A stretch of DNA of 64,000 nt from Mariannaea sp. PMI_226 (Eukaryota; Ascomycota; Sordariomycetes; Hypocreales; Nectriaceae). Numbering within the stretch: the stretch's first letter is position 1; every line of letters starts with the position of its first letter. Shown here piece by piece: positions 44,468-56,374 of the stretch. The notes beneath the pieces were generated by a model. It was not told the DNA's origin and ran no database searches. It was given only the letters and a program-made list of their open reading frames with translations. Location of the stretch: NCBI GenBank assembly GCA_024336345.1, contig JANFOG010000009.1, positions 992,001-1,056,000 on the forward strand. The letters are read 5' to 3'. A program made the position numbers and the translations under genes.

Positions 44468-45391
44468 ATGAGACGAGCCATCTATCTTATTCCAGCCCTT
44501 GCTATTGCTGGCTTGGCCCTACCGTTGGATGCATCAATGAAACCTGGAGACATCAATCCTAATGCTGGCAATTGTAGTGTCAGCAATGTGGACGTGCCAT
44601 GCACTGATCGTAACTATGGAGTTGCAGGAAAGTGTTCAGCTAGTTGTGATAGCACCAAATGTGTAAGTATCACCACTATAACGCAACGAATTCTATGGTC
44701 TTGTCTAATCTTGAAAAAAAAAAGAACTGGGCTTCTTGTGCTGGCTGGCAAAGTGCCAGCCAAATTGCAACCTGGCACCTGGGACAGGTCGATCCTAACA
44801 CTTGGAAATGTTCGACGAAACAGCCTAATGGCAGCGGAGTCTATTTGACTTGGTGCAGCGATAAAATATCCAGCGACAGGAACTGCTTGTCAGGCTTACT
44901 GCAATGACTTCGGCTGCGTAAGTATCCCCCAACTAGAATACATCGTATTTATGGTCCTGTCTAACTTTTGAAAAAAAAAAAAAAAAGAAAAAACAGGCCC
45001 AGGCTCCTTGTTCTCCAGACCAAGACCTAAACCCACATGGGAGCAACTCTGGTAACCCGACTGACATTTCTGAAGACCATCCCAACTGGATACCTGGAAC
45101 TGTTGCTTCGGGTACTGAATTGTGCCAGGTTCCAACCTTGGGTGGTCTGCAGCAACATAAGTGCACCCTGTAGACGCTCACAGGGAACGACAAGGCGGCT
45201 TGCTAGGCTTGGTGTGATAAATGGGGTTGTGTAAGTATCCCTCAATACAACGCAATGCATCTATGGCTCTGACTAATTTTGGAAACTAGTACGATGCCAA
45301 TTGTGTTCCCGCCTCGAGCTCTCAAAGTGCCAGCATGATTGTTTCCGCTCCGGCACCCTCCGATACTACCCCAAGTGATGGTGATTATTAG
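44468..45391 (+). pseudogene. Broken modular Cys-rich secreted-protein gene
   Basis: Four coding blocks separated by three similar introns: 44468..44662, 44725..44917, 44997..45230 and 45290..45391. It starts with a signal peptide (MRRAIYLIPALAIAGLALPL), then Cys-rich sequence (GNCSVSNVDVPC, GKCSASCDSTKC). Blocks 2 and 3 end in related words, TGTACQAYCNDFGC and TGNDKAAC-stop-AWCDKWGC, so the gene consists of repeated modules. Block 2 is out of frame by one base (193 nt). Block 3 has two TAG stops, at 45171 and 45204; the second aligns with CAG in block 2, a C-to-T change in CpA context as in repeat-induced point mutation. An alternative is that the gene ends at 44907, giving an intact secreted protein of about 125 residues from blocks 1 and 2. 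Function unknown; effector-like. Confidence 0.55.
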
Positions 45392-45894
45392 CGGATATTA
45401 GAAGATAGTCAGGACAAAATGACTATTCTAATGCTAATAATGCGATTATCAGGGGGTATGAAAGAATGACGTTACGCGCAGTGGTTTACGTATTTATAGT
45501 TGTTTGGACGATATGATATATGAACTTGATTGCAGCGGCCTTGTCACCGACCAAAGGAAACCACCTCGCAATATGCTTATATTGTACGTGAGACCTGGAA
45601 GGGGTTTCTTATTCACATAATTCTACTATTTCAATATCTTATTTTCTATCATATCGTACCTGAGTTTAAGTGAGGTTGATTTAATATGAGAATCAAACAT
45701 ACACGGTTTCTTAACTGGCTAGTTGCAAAGTACCTATGTAAGAAGACGTTGGACTAACATACAAGAGGGTCATAAGATCCAACGAGACATAGCTTATAGT
45801 AGCATTTTCCGTCCCGAAATTGGTCACACGCACTACGATAAAGTATTGACTCCCCAATACAGAATTCAACTTCAAGTATTCAAGGGGGGTTTTA
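45392..45894. other. AT-rich spacer
   Basis: About 500 bases between the broken Cys-rich gene and the possible small secreted gene on the other strand. No coding pattern. Confidence 0.5.
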
Positions 45895-46252
45895 TCAAAT
45901 GCTCTGTTGTTGATCCTTAGTTACCGTCACCACAAAATTCCTTCCATTACCTGTGGGTGGTGACTTTCCAAGGATGGAGCCATCTGTCCTGGAATTCATT
46001 TGCTGGAAACAGGTGCACCTAAGATGTGCGCAGGTTTTATTCGTAAGGCCAGCTGTCCTAGTCCTCTTCGGCCACTATATGCAGAATACAACAATAGAGA
46101 ACGAACCTGTCATAAGACGCTGACGTAGTTAAAAAATCAACAACCTCATTGTCCCAATAATATATACGAATACACACTTCCAAAGGGCTAGCCAAAAGGG
46201 ATATGCACATCTCGAATACTACAAATGCCATCACAACTATAGCGGGCTTCAT
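45895..46252 (-). CDS. Candidate small secreted Cys-containing protein
   Basis: Two-exon model complement(join(45895..46074,46145..46252)), 95 residues, not recognised. Exon 1 encodes a signal peptide (MKPAIVVMAFVVFEMCISLL) with likely cleavage after LLAS, then EVCIRIYYWDNE. Exon 2 reads TCAHLRCTCFQQM and ends VTVTKDQQQSI. Joining GAG|gttgtt to atatag|TGG is in phase and leaves an open frame of 59 codons; the 70-nt intron contains ttaac near its middle. Without splicing the first frame ends after 64 residues. Size, signal peptide and Cys content fit a secreted effector-like protein, but no homology supports it. Confidence 0.38.
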
Positions 46253-46723
46253 AGATTATATCCCTATGAGAACTGTTACATTTATCAAGGTATTGCATTA
46301 TATGATTACGGTGCTTGCGAGTGACCATGAAAGACAAACAGCAAATCCTATGCCGGCAAAAGACCATGCCCCTCTGCAGGCAAAATTTCCAGAAAAATCG
46401 CCTTTTATTAGGATATGTATTGTCTGACTTATACATAACGTGGACGTACGGTCGTTGCTGCATTTCTTCTTACATCCATTTATCTATATAATTTTCTACA
46501 TAGCTTCATCATTAATATTGCCACCTTATTGTCGTCTAGTAATGTTACACTTGTATACAGAGTTGAGTCCTGATTTTCAGCTTTCCTTTTCAACGCCATT
46601 CGGTCAGAAAAATAGTATACATAGATTGGATGTGAACTCTCCTGGCTCTAGGAATGAGGTTCACCTCCACTCAACGGCAGCTGGATGAATCTGGGAATGG
46701 CTCGCGGAGAGGTGAAGAGTTCG
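46253..46723. other. AT-rich spacer
   Basis: Promoter-length stretch before the candidate small gene and 3' region of the synthetase gene. Nothing else seen. Confidence 0.5.
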
Positions 46724-48926
46724 TTACTGGCCTTTTTTGGGTCGTAGTTGCAGACCGTAAGGTTCAAGTTGCTCGTTGGTCAATCTGCTCGGTGCCTTCA
46801 CAAACGGATCCTCGCCTTTCATCGTCTTTGGGAAGGCCATGACGTCTCGGACTGTTGGCGTATCCGTCATGAGCGCTACCAGCCGGTCAAAGCCCAAAGC
46901 AAATCCAGAGTGTGGGGGACAGCCGGAGCGCAGTGCTTCAAACAGATGCGCAAAGTCTCCGATGCGCTTTTCCGTCATTTTGAGGATGTCACGCATGATG
47001 AAGTCCTGAAGGTCGGCGATATGGATACGCTCACTGCCACCACCAACCTCTACACCGTTTAGGACGAGGTCGTATGCTGCGCTCTTGGCCTGAAGGGGGT
47101 CTGTAAGGAGAAGCTCTAGGTCGGCCTTGGAGAAGGGTGCAGTAAAAGGGTGATGTGAGGCTGCAATTCCAGCAGCACCTTCTTGTCCCGGCTCACCCTC
47201 CTCCGTGGGCTTGAACATGGGGAACTCTACTACCCAGACAAATTGGAGAGACCCCGGGTCGCCCATACGAGGCTTCTCCATGTATCCGGCATCGACCAGT
47301 GATTTCCAGAGAGCGTTTCGAATCTCACCGATCTTGGTAGAACCGGAGCAATACTGACCCGAGGGTTTCTCTCGAGCTTGGAAAATGACAAGGTCTCCAT
47401 CGTTTATATCCCTGCCTTCCGTTACAAGATCAACTACATTTTGAAACTCGAAACCGAGAGATGAGAAGCCACTAAGAGGCTTGCTGGAGTCACAGATGAG
47501 CACCTGAGGCTTTCCATCAGGGTTTTCGCCTATGGCTGGAGGTAGTTCATCCATGAATTTGGTAACGAACTCTCGTGCTTTTGCTGGAGAGCAATCCTTA
47601 AGTGGAAACGTAAAGGCTTCGACCATGGGGTTCTCGAGATGAGTGATCATGCTCACGAACTGCTGATAAGGACCGAGATCGGCTATCTCATAGATCTAAA
47701 CAACAGCGTAAGTCCTGTGTACTATACAGATGAAAGCAGAAGCCTAGAAATTCTTACTCGATTCGGGATGCGCAAATCTGGCTTATCAGATCCATAAGCC
47801 CGGATGCTGTCTTGGAACTTGAGAGTGGTAAACTGGTGCGCATCATGTTCACCAGCTTCGCGGGGAGTGTTGGGAATTTCAGACACGATCGGAACTCGCT
47901 CTCCTCGAATGTCTTTGTAGCTATGAGCTGGGCGCAATGCCTGAACTGCAGCCAGGATGATGTCGTTGACGTCTTGGCGAACTCTTGCACCACCTGCAAA
48001 CGCCCACTCCATATCTAATTGAGTAAACTCAGGCTGGCGATCGGCACGAGAGTCCTCGTCTCGATAGCAACGGGCCCATTGCATGTATCTGGACACGCCT
48101 CCCGCCATAAGAACCTGCTTGTACTGTTGCGGACTCTGAACCAAAGCGTATGCCATTCCTTTCTGGCGCATGGGCACTAAAAACTCTCGTGCACCTTCAG
48201 GGGTTGATTTGAAGAGCGTAGGTGTTTCAATGTCCGTGAATCCTTTCTTTAGCAAACCTTGTGTCAACTCCCCCTTCAGCCATGATCGAAACTTGAGCCG
48301 GGCTTGCAGCTCTGGGTGGAATCGAATCTGATAATGGCGCTTAGTCTGGGGGAATTGCACTTCTGGAGTAACGATGAGATTCTGAGGCACAGTATTGAGA
48401 GCGCGAATGTCTTTGAGGTAAACAGTTGCCTTAGAGGAGTTTTCATTGAGAGCCTCGCGCGAGGGTTCAACGCCTTCCGACTGAACATCGACGAGAACAG
48501 GACTGTTGGCAGGAATTTGGCGGAATGATGAGTGGGCGACAGCATCATTAGCAGCATCAGAGCAGATTTGAAGCACTTCTCCAGAAGGGGTTGTCAGATC
48601 AGCAAAGGATAAGCTCTTGGAGACGTTCCTTCGCTTTCCCAGAAACCCGATTCGTTTGCCGCCGGCGCCGTCCTCAAGAGGGATGTCGGCGTTGTTATCT
48701 GGTTGCAAACGAGTAAGTCGATATTGTACATCACGGCGAACTCAAATCACGAAGGGATCATACATTTATCCCATGCACCCAAAAGCTCCTCTCGCTTAGA
48801 AGCTTGAACAAAAGAGCTCTGTGCAAAGTTCCTCGAGTAACATTGGGGAGCTCTCAATGATGATAGTGAGCCAATACGAGCTCCACGACGTAGCGCGAGG
48901 CTACAGCGACCGAAAGGAAGCACCAT
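46724..48926 (-). CDS. MSD1: Mitochondrial aspartyl-tRNA synthetase
   Basis: Three exons, complement(join(46724..47695,47758..48698,48764..48926)), 691 residues. Bacterial-type class II synthetase charging mitochondrial tRNA-Asp. Exon 1 carries a basic, Arg/Ser-rich presequence (MVLPFGRCSLALRRGARIGS). An OB-fold anticodon domain follows (residues about 75-190), then the class II core: motif 2 ARCYRDEDSRADRQPEFTQLD and motif 3 GFALGFDRLVALMTDTPTVRD. The bacterial insertion domain lies between (about 350-520), and the end is DPFVKAPSRLTNEQLEPYGL. Junctions K-YNNADIPL and RIPNR-IYEIADLG restore known family sequence. Length is close to yeast Msd1 (658). Confidence 0.94.
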
Positions 48927-50826
48927 GGCCAAAACGCAAACTTATCAATGCAGCAATAGAAGCAATTGAGTCTTGATTAAGTCCAGCACCTGTGGTGGGC
49001 CGACTTTTACCAGAGGTCGTGAGCTTCGCCTTGGGGAAAACGTTGAGCCGAAGAATTACCAGCGGAAAGACCCCACTACGCGCGAGGCGGAACGGATCCT
49101 CTTTAAATTTCGGACCTCTGCTCGAACTTTTCTTCCTTTTCTTTTTTTCTCCTTATGACCCTTCCATTCAAATAAATGTGAGTACTTGCCGCCACACTTG
49201 CACGCGTATCGCGTCTTCGTTGCTAATTGATTGTTCTTGCAGATGATGAGAACCGCGTGTTTAGTATGATGTAAATACCATCTTTTCCGGACCTCGAAAC
49301 CCTCTCCTTCGGGAGCTTAAGCGGTCTTGGGGCGAGGGCTAGGTGGTATTATGAAATGGGCGTTCGAGCACACCGACCTTGTTTACATCGGACGCGATGG
49401 AAAAAAGCTCTGACTTATTATGAATGAAGAAGGATGATACATACCACACGCCCGCTTGAGAGGAGACCGGGTAGTCTGAACGGGATTCCGACTGTGGACG
49501 ACCTGGAGCGGCGAAGAAGCGACAAGGTAAGTCAGTATTATTTAGTCAGGTTGCTTTTCCTTTGGTGGTATGAATGCTATGCAAGCATTTAGTTGCAGAA
49601 AAATCGGAATGAATTGAATATGCTATCTTTATATGATCTTGATATAAGCGACCTTCCAACTTATGTTTAGTGACCGTGTCTTGGCCGTTTTCCGTATGGT
49701 CATTGCACAATGCTTGTCTTTTCATTGAATGAAAGGTTTCATTCTTGGACCGCAACCATTCAAAGCCAAGATGCGTTGGAACAGAGCGATGTCAATGGGA
49801 AACAGAAAACATCTAGATCGAAAAAGTCTGGAGTAAAAGGTTCCAGCTGCCCCTTGTAACTCGCGCTGTCCGTGACATATTCTTCAACTCCGCATGCATC
49901 ATGCTTCATCTTTCGTTGGGATTTTCTGTCTCTCGTGGTTGGGCTCATTTGGGTAGGCTTGGCAGGCAGTCTAAATGAAAATGGTGGAGCAAGGTCATCT
50001 TCGTCAGCGGCCTGTCACCTACACTTTCATCGCTGATCCGTGCAACCAACAGCTCGATAGTGACGACATTCACACCCCTGGCTCTCCTAAACCTACCTAA
50101 CCTCACCACCTGTCTTCAGCACCCGCTCCTTTGGAATTACAGCAGCTGCCCAGCCCCAAAAGAGGACGCGGCGATAGCACGGTACACGCGACAACACCAG
50201 AACAGCTACCAAGATTAGCCTGAACACCAGGCCATCATTGAGGTATCTCGCAATCTCGGGCCTCCAACTCATCCGGGCTTACCTAGACACCAGCGTGGTT
50301 AAACTCCACTGAAGCCCACTAAAGAGTCCACTGTACGATCAACCGGCTCAACCTCCATCTCCAAACTGTGGCGGTTGGCCGGGGCGCGCTGCATGTCTTG
50401 CTTCATCCTGCCATGCTTACTGGTGCAAGATTCCACACGCCCCCCCTCCCCAAAGTCATCGCCCACGTCCCTCATCCCCCCCGGCTGTTGGATGCGGATC
50501 TCTCCCACGTAACTGAGTACTGTGCCGACGTTGTGTCCGTGTTGAGTTGTGCGCTGGCGACCCAAAACGAAACGACGACAACAACTAGACGAGCTTCACA
50601 GCTTGCTTCCCCCCCGCAACGTCACTCTTCTTTCTCTTCTCCCATCTCCTTCTCCTCATCTCTCAAACCTCCGATCTTCCGGATCGCCGGTGTTTGTTCT
50701 CGGCATCTCCGTCGCCGCCCTCACCGGCCCCATCCTGTTGCGATCACCGACCGACTTTGGGCCTTCTTTTCTTGCCTGTGATTCCTTCCTCGAGCATCGC
50801 CATCGAGCTCCCTACTGGCTGGCGCC
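48927..50826. other. Intergenic, divergent promoters, 1.9 kb
   Basis: Between the synthetase start (minus) and the AP180 start (plus). A C/T-rich tract at about 50600-50700 looks like the leader of the AP180 gene. No gene seen. Confidence 0.5.
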
Positions 50827-52994
50827 ATGTCCAGTTCCTTCGAAAAGTCCGTCAAAGGCGCGACCAAGATCAAAGTGCGTCGACTCGATCGCGCTACGCT
50901 CCCCGTTGCTTCTTGCTTGTGAAACTAACGCCAGAGCTTCGTAGAATGCTCCGCCCAAGACAAAATATATCGAGCATATCCTTGTAGCCACTCACTCAGG
51001 CGAGGCCGGCGTCGGCGAGGTCTTTCGCGCTCTACAGTACCGTCTACGTGATTCAACATGGACTGTCGTCTTCAAGAGTCTCATCACCGTCCACCTCATG
51101 ATACGAGAGGGCGCTCCCGACGTCACCCTCACCTACCTTTCGAATCACCGCAATATCCTCGCCATTAGCACCTTCACCGACGGTATGTCATTTGCCCGAG
51201 ATGGCTTCATTAAACTGAGATATTGATCGCTCTGCAGCTCAGCTCCAAGGACGGAATATCCGGCATTATGCACAATACCTGACCGAACGAGCGCGAGCGT
51301 TCCGCGATACGAAGACAGACTGGGTTCGCGCCCCTGAATCGAGGCTCGAGAAACTATCAATTGATAAAGGCCTTTTGCGAGAGACGGAAGTTGTTCAACA
51401 CCAACTATCCGCGTTGCTTAAGTGCGATGTGAGTTGAGAATCTTGTCTTGAGGCACCTTCAAAGCCAAGCCAAGATCAGGGGCTAATCTCTCCCATAGGT
51501 CATGGAGAATGAACCTGAAAACGAAATAACAATCACCGTCTTCCGCCTTCTTGTGTTGGATCTTTTAGCGCTATTCCAGGTGCTCAACCAGGGCCTCATT
51601 AGCATTCTAGGTCCGTCATGAACGCATATCATTGTCTTAGCTCAGCCACAACTGACCCCTCCTGTCTAGGTCACTTTTTCGAAATGTCCAAAGTCGATGC
51701 CGAACGCGCAATGTCCATCTATCGAAACTTCACTCGCCAAACCGACCAGGTCGTCCAGTATCTCAGCATCGCCAGGCAATATGAGCACCATACTCGAGTG
51801 GAGGTCCCCAAGCTGAAGCACGCACCTGTCAATTTGGGAAGACAGCTGGAGGATTATCTAAAGGATGAGGATTTTGAGGTTCACCGAAGACAGTATTTGG
51901 CAGAGCAGGAAGTGAAGAAGAACGGTGGTTCTAGCTCCAGCTCAAAGCCGGCATTGACTTCGAGAAAGAAGGACAACGAGTTTCCCGAACCTGCTTCGAA
52001 CAATCCCTTCCCCAAGTTGGGTTCGAGCAATGCCAAAACCGAGTTGAAACCCCAGGCGAACAAGGGCCCAGACCCTGATCTCATCGACTTCTTTGACTCG
52101 ATCGAACAGAACCAGATGCCCCTTGGATCGCAGAGCCAACAGCCCCAGCAGCAGATGAATACGGCCTTCCAACCGCAGCCTACTAATGTGGCCTTCCAGC
52201 CTACGAACGGGTTTGTTGGTCAACCGACAGGATTCCCTGCCAATAGTCCCTTCCAGCAGCAACCGAGCGGCTTCGTCCAACAACCACAGGCGCAACCTCC
52301 ACAGCTGGCGCAACCTACCTTCACCGGCGCGTTTGTTGGATTCTCGCCTCAACAGGGCTTTCAGCCTAGTCCGCTGGCCCCTATTCCCCAAGACAATGTC
52401 GCGAGCTTCCAGGTCGCTAGCCCCCAGGTTACGCAGCCTATGCAGAATGGTCAACAGCAAAGCCTGCTTCAGCCAATGGCTACAGGGACCACCAACCCGT
52501 TCCGCCAATCGATGCTTATGGCTCAGCAAACTGGAATGCCTACCACCACTGGGATGACTTCGTCCCTTTCCACACCTGCCCTTAGCGCCAATCCCAACCG
52601 CCTATCTACAAACCCTTTCGCCCGCAACCAGCAAAACACTTCACCATTCTCCTCTAATATCTCTGACTCGACTTTCCAGCAACCACAGCAACAAGCTGTC
52701 GCACCACCGGCCCCGGCGCCTCTCATCCCGGCAGCAACTGGCACTAACCCATTTGCCAGGAACACGACGCAGCCGCCTGTCCAGAGCCAGGAGCAACGTC
52801 CACAGACGGCGGGCGCTGCTCTGGTTCCTCAGGCTACTGGCAGCACAAATCCTTTCCGCCATGGTGCCTTTGTGAACCACAGCACCGGGTTGGGATGGCA
52901 ACACACGCAACAGCCTATTGGCGGAGGACTTGACCAACTTGAGACATTGCCAGTATTTCCTCGCCCAGCACAGCAAACCCCTTGGCAGCAATAA
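50827..52994 (+). CDS. AP180/CALM-type clathrin adaptor (ANTH domain), Yap1801/1802 family
   Basis: Five exons, join(50827..50874,50945..51182,51238..51428,51499..51610,51670..52994), 637 residues. Endocytic adaptor that binds PI(4,5)P2 and clathrin and recruits cargo at the plasma membrane. The ANTH domain occupies about residues 1-280: SSSFEKSVKGATKIKNAPPK starts the lipid-binding helix (KxxxKATxxxPPKxKY form), then VFKSLITVHLMIREGA and GHFFEMSKVDAERAMSIYRN. The rest is Gln/Pro-rich and disordered with five NPF motifs (NNPF, TNPF) for EH-domain partners and an acidic DPDLIDFFD box likely to bind clathrin. All four introns are in phase-consistent positions inside the ANTH domain. Confidence 0.94.
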
Positions 52995-54021
52995 AGGAAC
53001 CGAAATAAGCCTCTATTCTCCTCGATAATTCTTGCAATATATCACTAACCTATTACACTACCTAAAACCTCCCCTGGGCTCCCACACCCCCTTTTCCACC
53101 TAGTCACCACACCCTCAACTCGGGAGCCCAATTCTCGAATATTGTACCTCCTCCCTTTCCGCATTGTCAGCGAGGCGTTTTATTGGGGGGATGAGATGGG
53201 AAAAAAAGAAACCGAATAAGAAGGAATGGGCTCAGACCGAATCAAATCGACATATCAGACACCAAGGACTTCCATATGAGGATTGGTCGCAATTTGCATT
53301 GGGACGAGGGCGTTTATGCGCCTGGTGGTTTTTTGTTTCTTTTTACCATCTGGCTTTTGAGCTTCGAACGACGCTTTCCTACCAAGCAAAGAAAACCTAA
53401 CCCCAAATCAACACCCACCCTCCCAATTATTGTTATTTGCAAGGCTTCTCTCCTTTGTTCTAGAAAGCTAGCGACAGTCAGGTTTCAACAGAATCATCTT
53501 GATAACTCTGCATAGTTGTCTCCTGATTATTATTGTTATTTTTCTTGATTAGTTGCCTCATGTCATCCACCACCCGCCCGTTTGCCGGAACAAAGATCTT
53601 GATGGGAATCTCTTTCTTGATTTTGCGTAGTCACTCTAGCAAGAATTGTTACTAAAAGGGAATTATGTTTTTTATTAAGATATTTTCAATTCTCGACCTT
53701 TTGATGTCCATCCTATTTTCCCCTTGTATAGAGTCGGGTGCCGTCGCTCAAGCCTGAGCGTTCCCTGTCGCATCATCGAGTTTGAGGCGCTATGTCGAAT
53801 GCTCTGTATCGTGTAATTTTCTTCATCCATGTTGTCGTTTCCATAGAATCCCCCCTTTCTTCCAGTTTCCCTTGGGTGTAATGTATAGATAATCATCCGG
53901 AACGCCGTACTAATTCCTGTTGCTTGCGGGGAATACATTAAAAAAACACTTTTGGTAGTAAACCTTTGGAAAGTTACCCCCAAAAAAATCGCCCCTTAAA
54001 TGCCCTTTCACACAAAATTGT
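52995..54021. other. Intergenic, convergent gene ends, 1.0 kb
   Basis: 3' regions of the AP180 and Tfb3 genes. A/T-rich; no gene seen. Confidence 0.55.
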
Positions 54022-55125
54022 CTAGAACGGATCGTCTAGGTCCATCTTGCCACCCGTTACGGCCTCTTTGGCACCGGCCGTAGAAACCTTTCGGTCAGGC
54101 TTCTCGTCGCTCACAAACACACCCAAGCCTGAAAAGGCCTCGAATAGAACACGGGTGAGGTACTCATCAGAACTGTAGCCTCCTGAACGAAACTCCGTCT
54201 TGGTGCGTGTTGCTTCTACCCACTCGTTCGAGTATCCTGCAAGGGCATCTGTCCTGACATCCACACGCTCCGGCATGACAGTCAGACCACCATAAGGATC
54301 GTAGGGCTTGTCATCCACAACGGGGACCTTCTTGTCACGTAGGCCACGGATCGACAACCCTCCAGGACCCCCGGATACAGCCGCGGCGTCAAGGGCAGCG
54401 TCCCGGCGTTGCTGGCCGCGCTTCTTGAGCCTGATCCGGTTCAGGGCTTCCGTAGCACGCCCAACCTCGGCATTCTGCATAGAGTCCAGCATCTCCTCCC
54501 TGAGCTTGGCGGCGCTGGCCTTTTCCGCAGCGTCGGCTTGGCGGTCCAGAATGCGGCGCTGACGGGCGGCTTCCTCCTCAGCGGCGAGACGGCGTTGGCG
54601 GGCTTCATCGGATTCGCGGGCGAGGCGGCGGTTGCGCTCGATGTCGGCCTTGTGCTGAGCTTCCCATTCCGTGAGTTGAGCTTCGGCTTTTCGACGAGCG
54701 TCGTCGGAACCGTTGACCAGGTCGTCGGTTAGGCACTCGACCATGTACAGGTAATCATTGTACGCATCCAAGCTCTCAAAGTCATCCTCAGCCTTGTTAA
54801 AGACGGCCGTGACACGCCTCCTTATATCTACCTCGCGCTCGACGGTCAGGTCCGCGAAGAATGCGCTCTTGAAGCCACGCAGGCGAAGCGTCTTGTGGCA
54901 GCCAGCGTAGGGGCACTGGTTGGGCCCGTCCTTGAAGATGCGCTCAACGCAAGTCTTACACATGCGGTGATAGCACTCAGGATTGATGCGGAACTCCATA
55001 TCCCGGTTGAAGTAGCGCGTGGTCTTGCACACGGGACATGTTTCGTCTTGGTCGGGGGGAGGAGGCGCTGAGGCAGACGTGGCGGAGGTGTGGCGGACGG
55101 AGATGGCGCCCCCTATGCGAGACAT
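54022..55125 (-). CDS. TFB3: TFIIH/CAK assembly factor Tfb3 (MAT1)
   Basis: Single exon, 367 residues. Tfb3/MAT1 joins the CDK-activating kinase module (Kin28-Ccl1) to core TFIIH for transcription initiation and repair. The N-terminal C3HC4 RING is complete: Cys30, Cys33, Cys51, His53, Cys56, Cys59, Cys71, Cys76 (TCPVCKTTRYFN, CYHRMCKTC, CPYAGC). The family follow-on LRLRGFKSAFFADLTVEREV comes next, then a long charged coiled coil (about 105-235) rich in Arg/Glu/Ala and a C-terminal region ending KMDLDDPF. Length matches fungal Tfb3 (yeast 321). Divergent from NudC with 354 bases between start codons. Confidence 0.95.
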   Translation of the reverse strand: MSRIGGAISVRHTSATSASAPPPPDQDETCPVCKTTRYFNRDMEFRINPECYHRMCKTCVERIFKDGPNQCPYAGCHKTLRLRGFKSAFFADLTVEREVDIRRRVTAVFNKAEDDFESLDAYNDYLYMVECLTDDLVNGSDDARRKAEAQLTEWEAQHKADIERNRRLARESDEARQRRLAAEEEAARQRRILDRQADAAEKASAAKLREEMLDSMQNAEVGRATEALNRIRLKKRGQQRRDAALDAAAVSGGPGGLSIRGLRDKKVPVVDDKPYDPYGGLTVMPERVDVRTDALAGYSNEWVEATRTKTEFRSGGYSSDEYLTRVLFEAFSGLGVFVSDEKPDRKVSTAGAKEAVTGGKMDLDDPF

Positions 55126-55479
55126 GGTGGGATGGTGATGGAGCTGAGGAAGGAGGAGAGAGGAATAAGGACGACGCGCTCGGAAAGGGTCTTGGTGGTG
55201 ATTAATTGGGGATCATGACTTGTTTGCTGATGGAAGTTCACGGCTGAAATGTTGTGGCGCGGCTGATGTAAACCAGGGAGGGTTACTAAGCATTTCATTG
55301 GCCGAAGCTTGTCATGGGCGACTATACAGACCCCGTCTTACCGCCTAGCGCCCGCCGCGCCCGCCATCTGCCCCTCCATGAGAAGCTCCGTCAGCCTTCT
55401 CGACGCCGCGTGCTTCCATCCATTTCTGTGATTCTACTTCTGTATTTCTCCAACAACAGGACAGACTACCAGATTCACC
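55126..55479. promoter_or_regulatory. Shared divergent promoter of Tfb3 and NudC genes
   Basis: 354 bases between two divergent ATGs, too short for separate long promoters, so the control region is probably shared. No specific element was recognised. Confidence 0.6.
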
Positions 55480-56191
55480 ATGGCTGACAGTGACAAAGGT
55501 TTGTTGGAGCTCCATTCGCTGGCCTGATTAAATTTTGCAATTGTTTCAGCTGCTGATATTTTCTAGAAGTTGTTGTTACCCCCGCGAGCGAGGAGGTTGC
55601 CCGTGCAAAGGAGGCCGAAGAGCAAGCCGCCCTCCCATACAAGTGGACACAGATTATCAGCGAACTCGACATCACATTTACCGTCCCAGGCAACCTCAAG
55701 TCTCGGGATCTCGCCATTTCCATCAAGAAGCAGAGTCTCTCTGCGGGTATCAAGGGCCAGGAGCCAATCATTAGTGTACAGTTCCTCGAGACATATCGCC
55801 CCCATCTGCTAACAACTCAACCACTGACATTCCTGTCCAGGGCGACCTTCCCCATGCCGTAGTTGTCGACGACTCAACATGGACGCTCTCGACCAACGCC
55901 GATAACACCAAGACCGTCGAAATCCACCTCGACAAGGCCAACAAGATGGAGTGGTGGGCCCATGTCGTTACCTCGGCGCCCAAGATCGACGTGACCAAGA
56001 TTCAGCCCGAAAACTCCAAGCTCTCCGACCTCGACGGCGAGACCCGCGGCATGGTCGAGAAGATGATGTTTGACCAGCAACAGAAGGAGAAGGGTATGCC
56101 TACTTCAGACGAGCAGAAGCGACTGGACATGCTCAAGAGATTCCAGGAGCAGCATCCCGAGATGGATTTCAGCAAGGCTAAGATCAACTGA
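55480..56191 (+). CDS. nudC: Nuclear movement protein NudC
   Basis: Three exons, join(55480..55498,55567..55775,55841..56191), 192 residues. NudC is an Hsp90-linked chaperone required for dynein-dependent nuclear migration along hyphae. The CS (p23-like) domain covers about residues 25-115: [37 protein letters not shown] and DDSTWTL...[13 protein letters not shown]. The conserved tail reads [20 protein letters not shown] and [20 protein letters not shown], ending [11 protein letters not shown], close in size to A. nidulans NudC (198). The first exon is 19 nt; splicing in frame at AAAG|gttt and AGT|gtac. Confidence 0.95.
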
Positions 56192-56374
56192 TGATCGGAA
56201 GATGAATGTATCTATACTATCCCTCCAGGACGAAAGCAGGAACAAGGAGCGGACAGATGGAGTAAAAAACAAGAAAAAAAAAGTGCCGATTTTTTGGCAC
56301 TCGCTTATTGGGTCATCTTTATCTTCGTTTCACATCATTATGGCTAGGTTCCTCTGCTTTTTGGGGCTAAAGCA

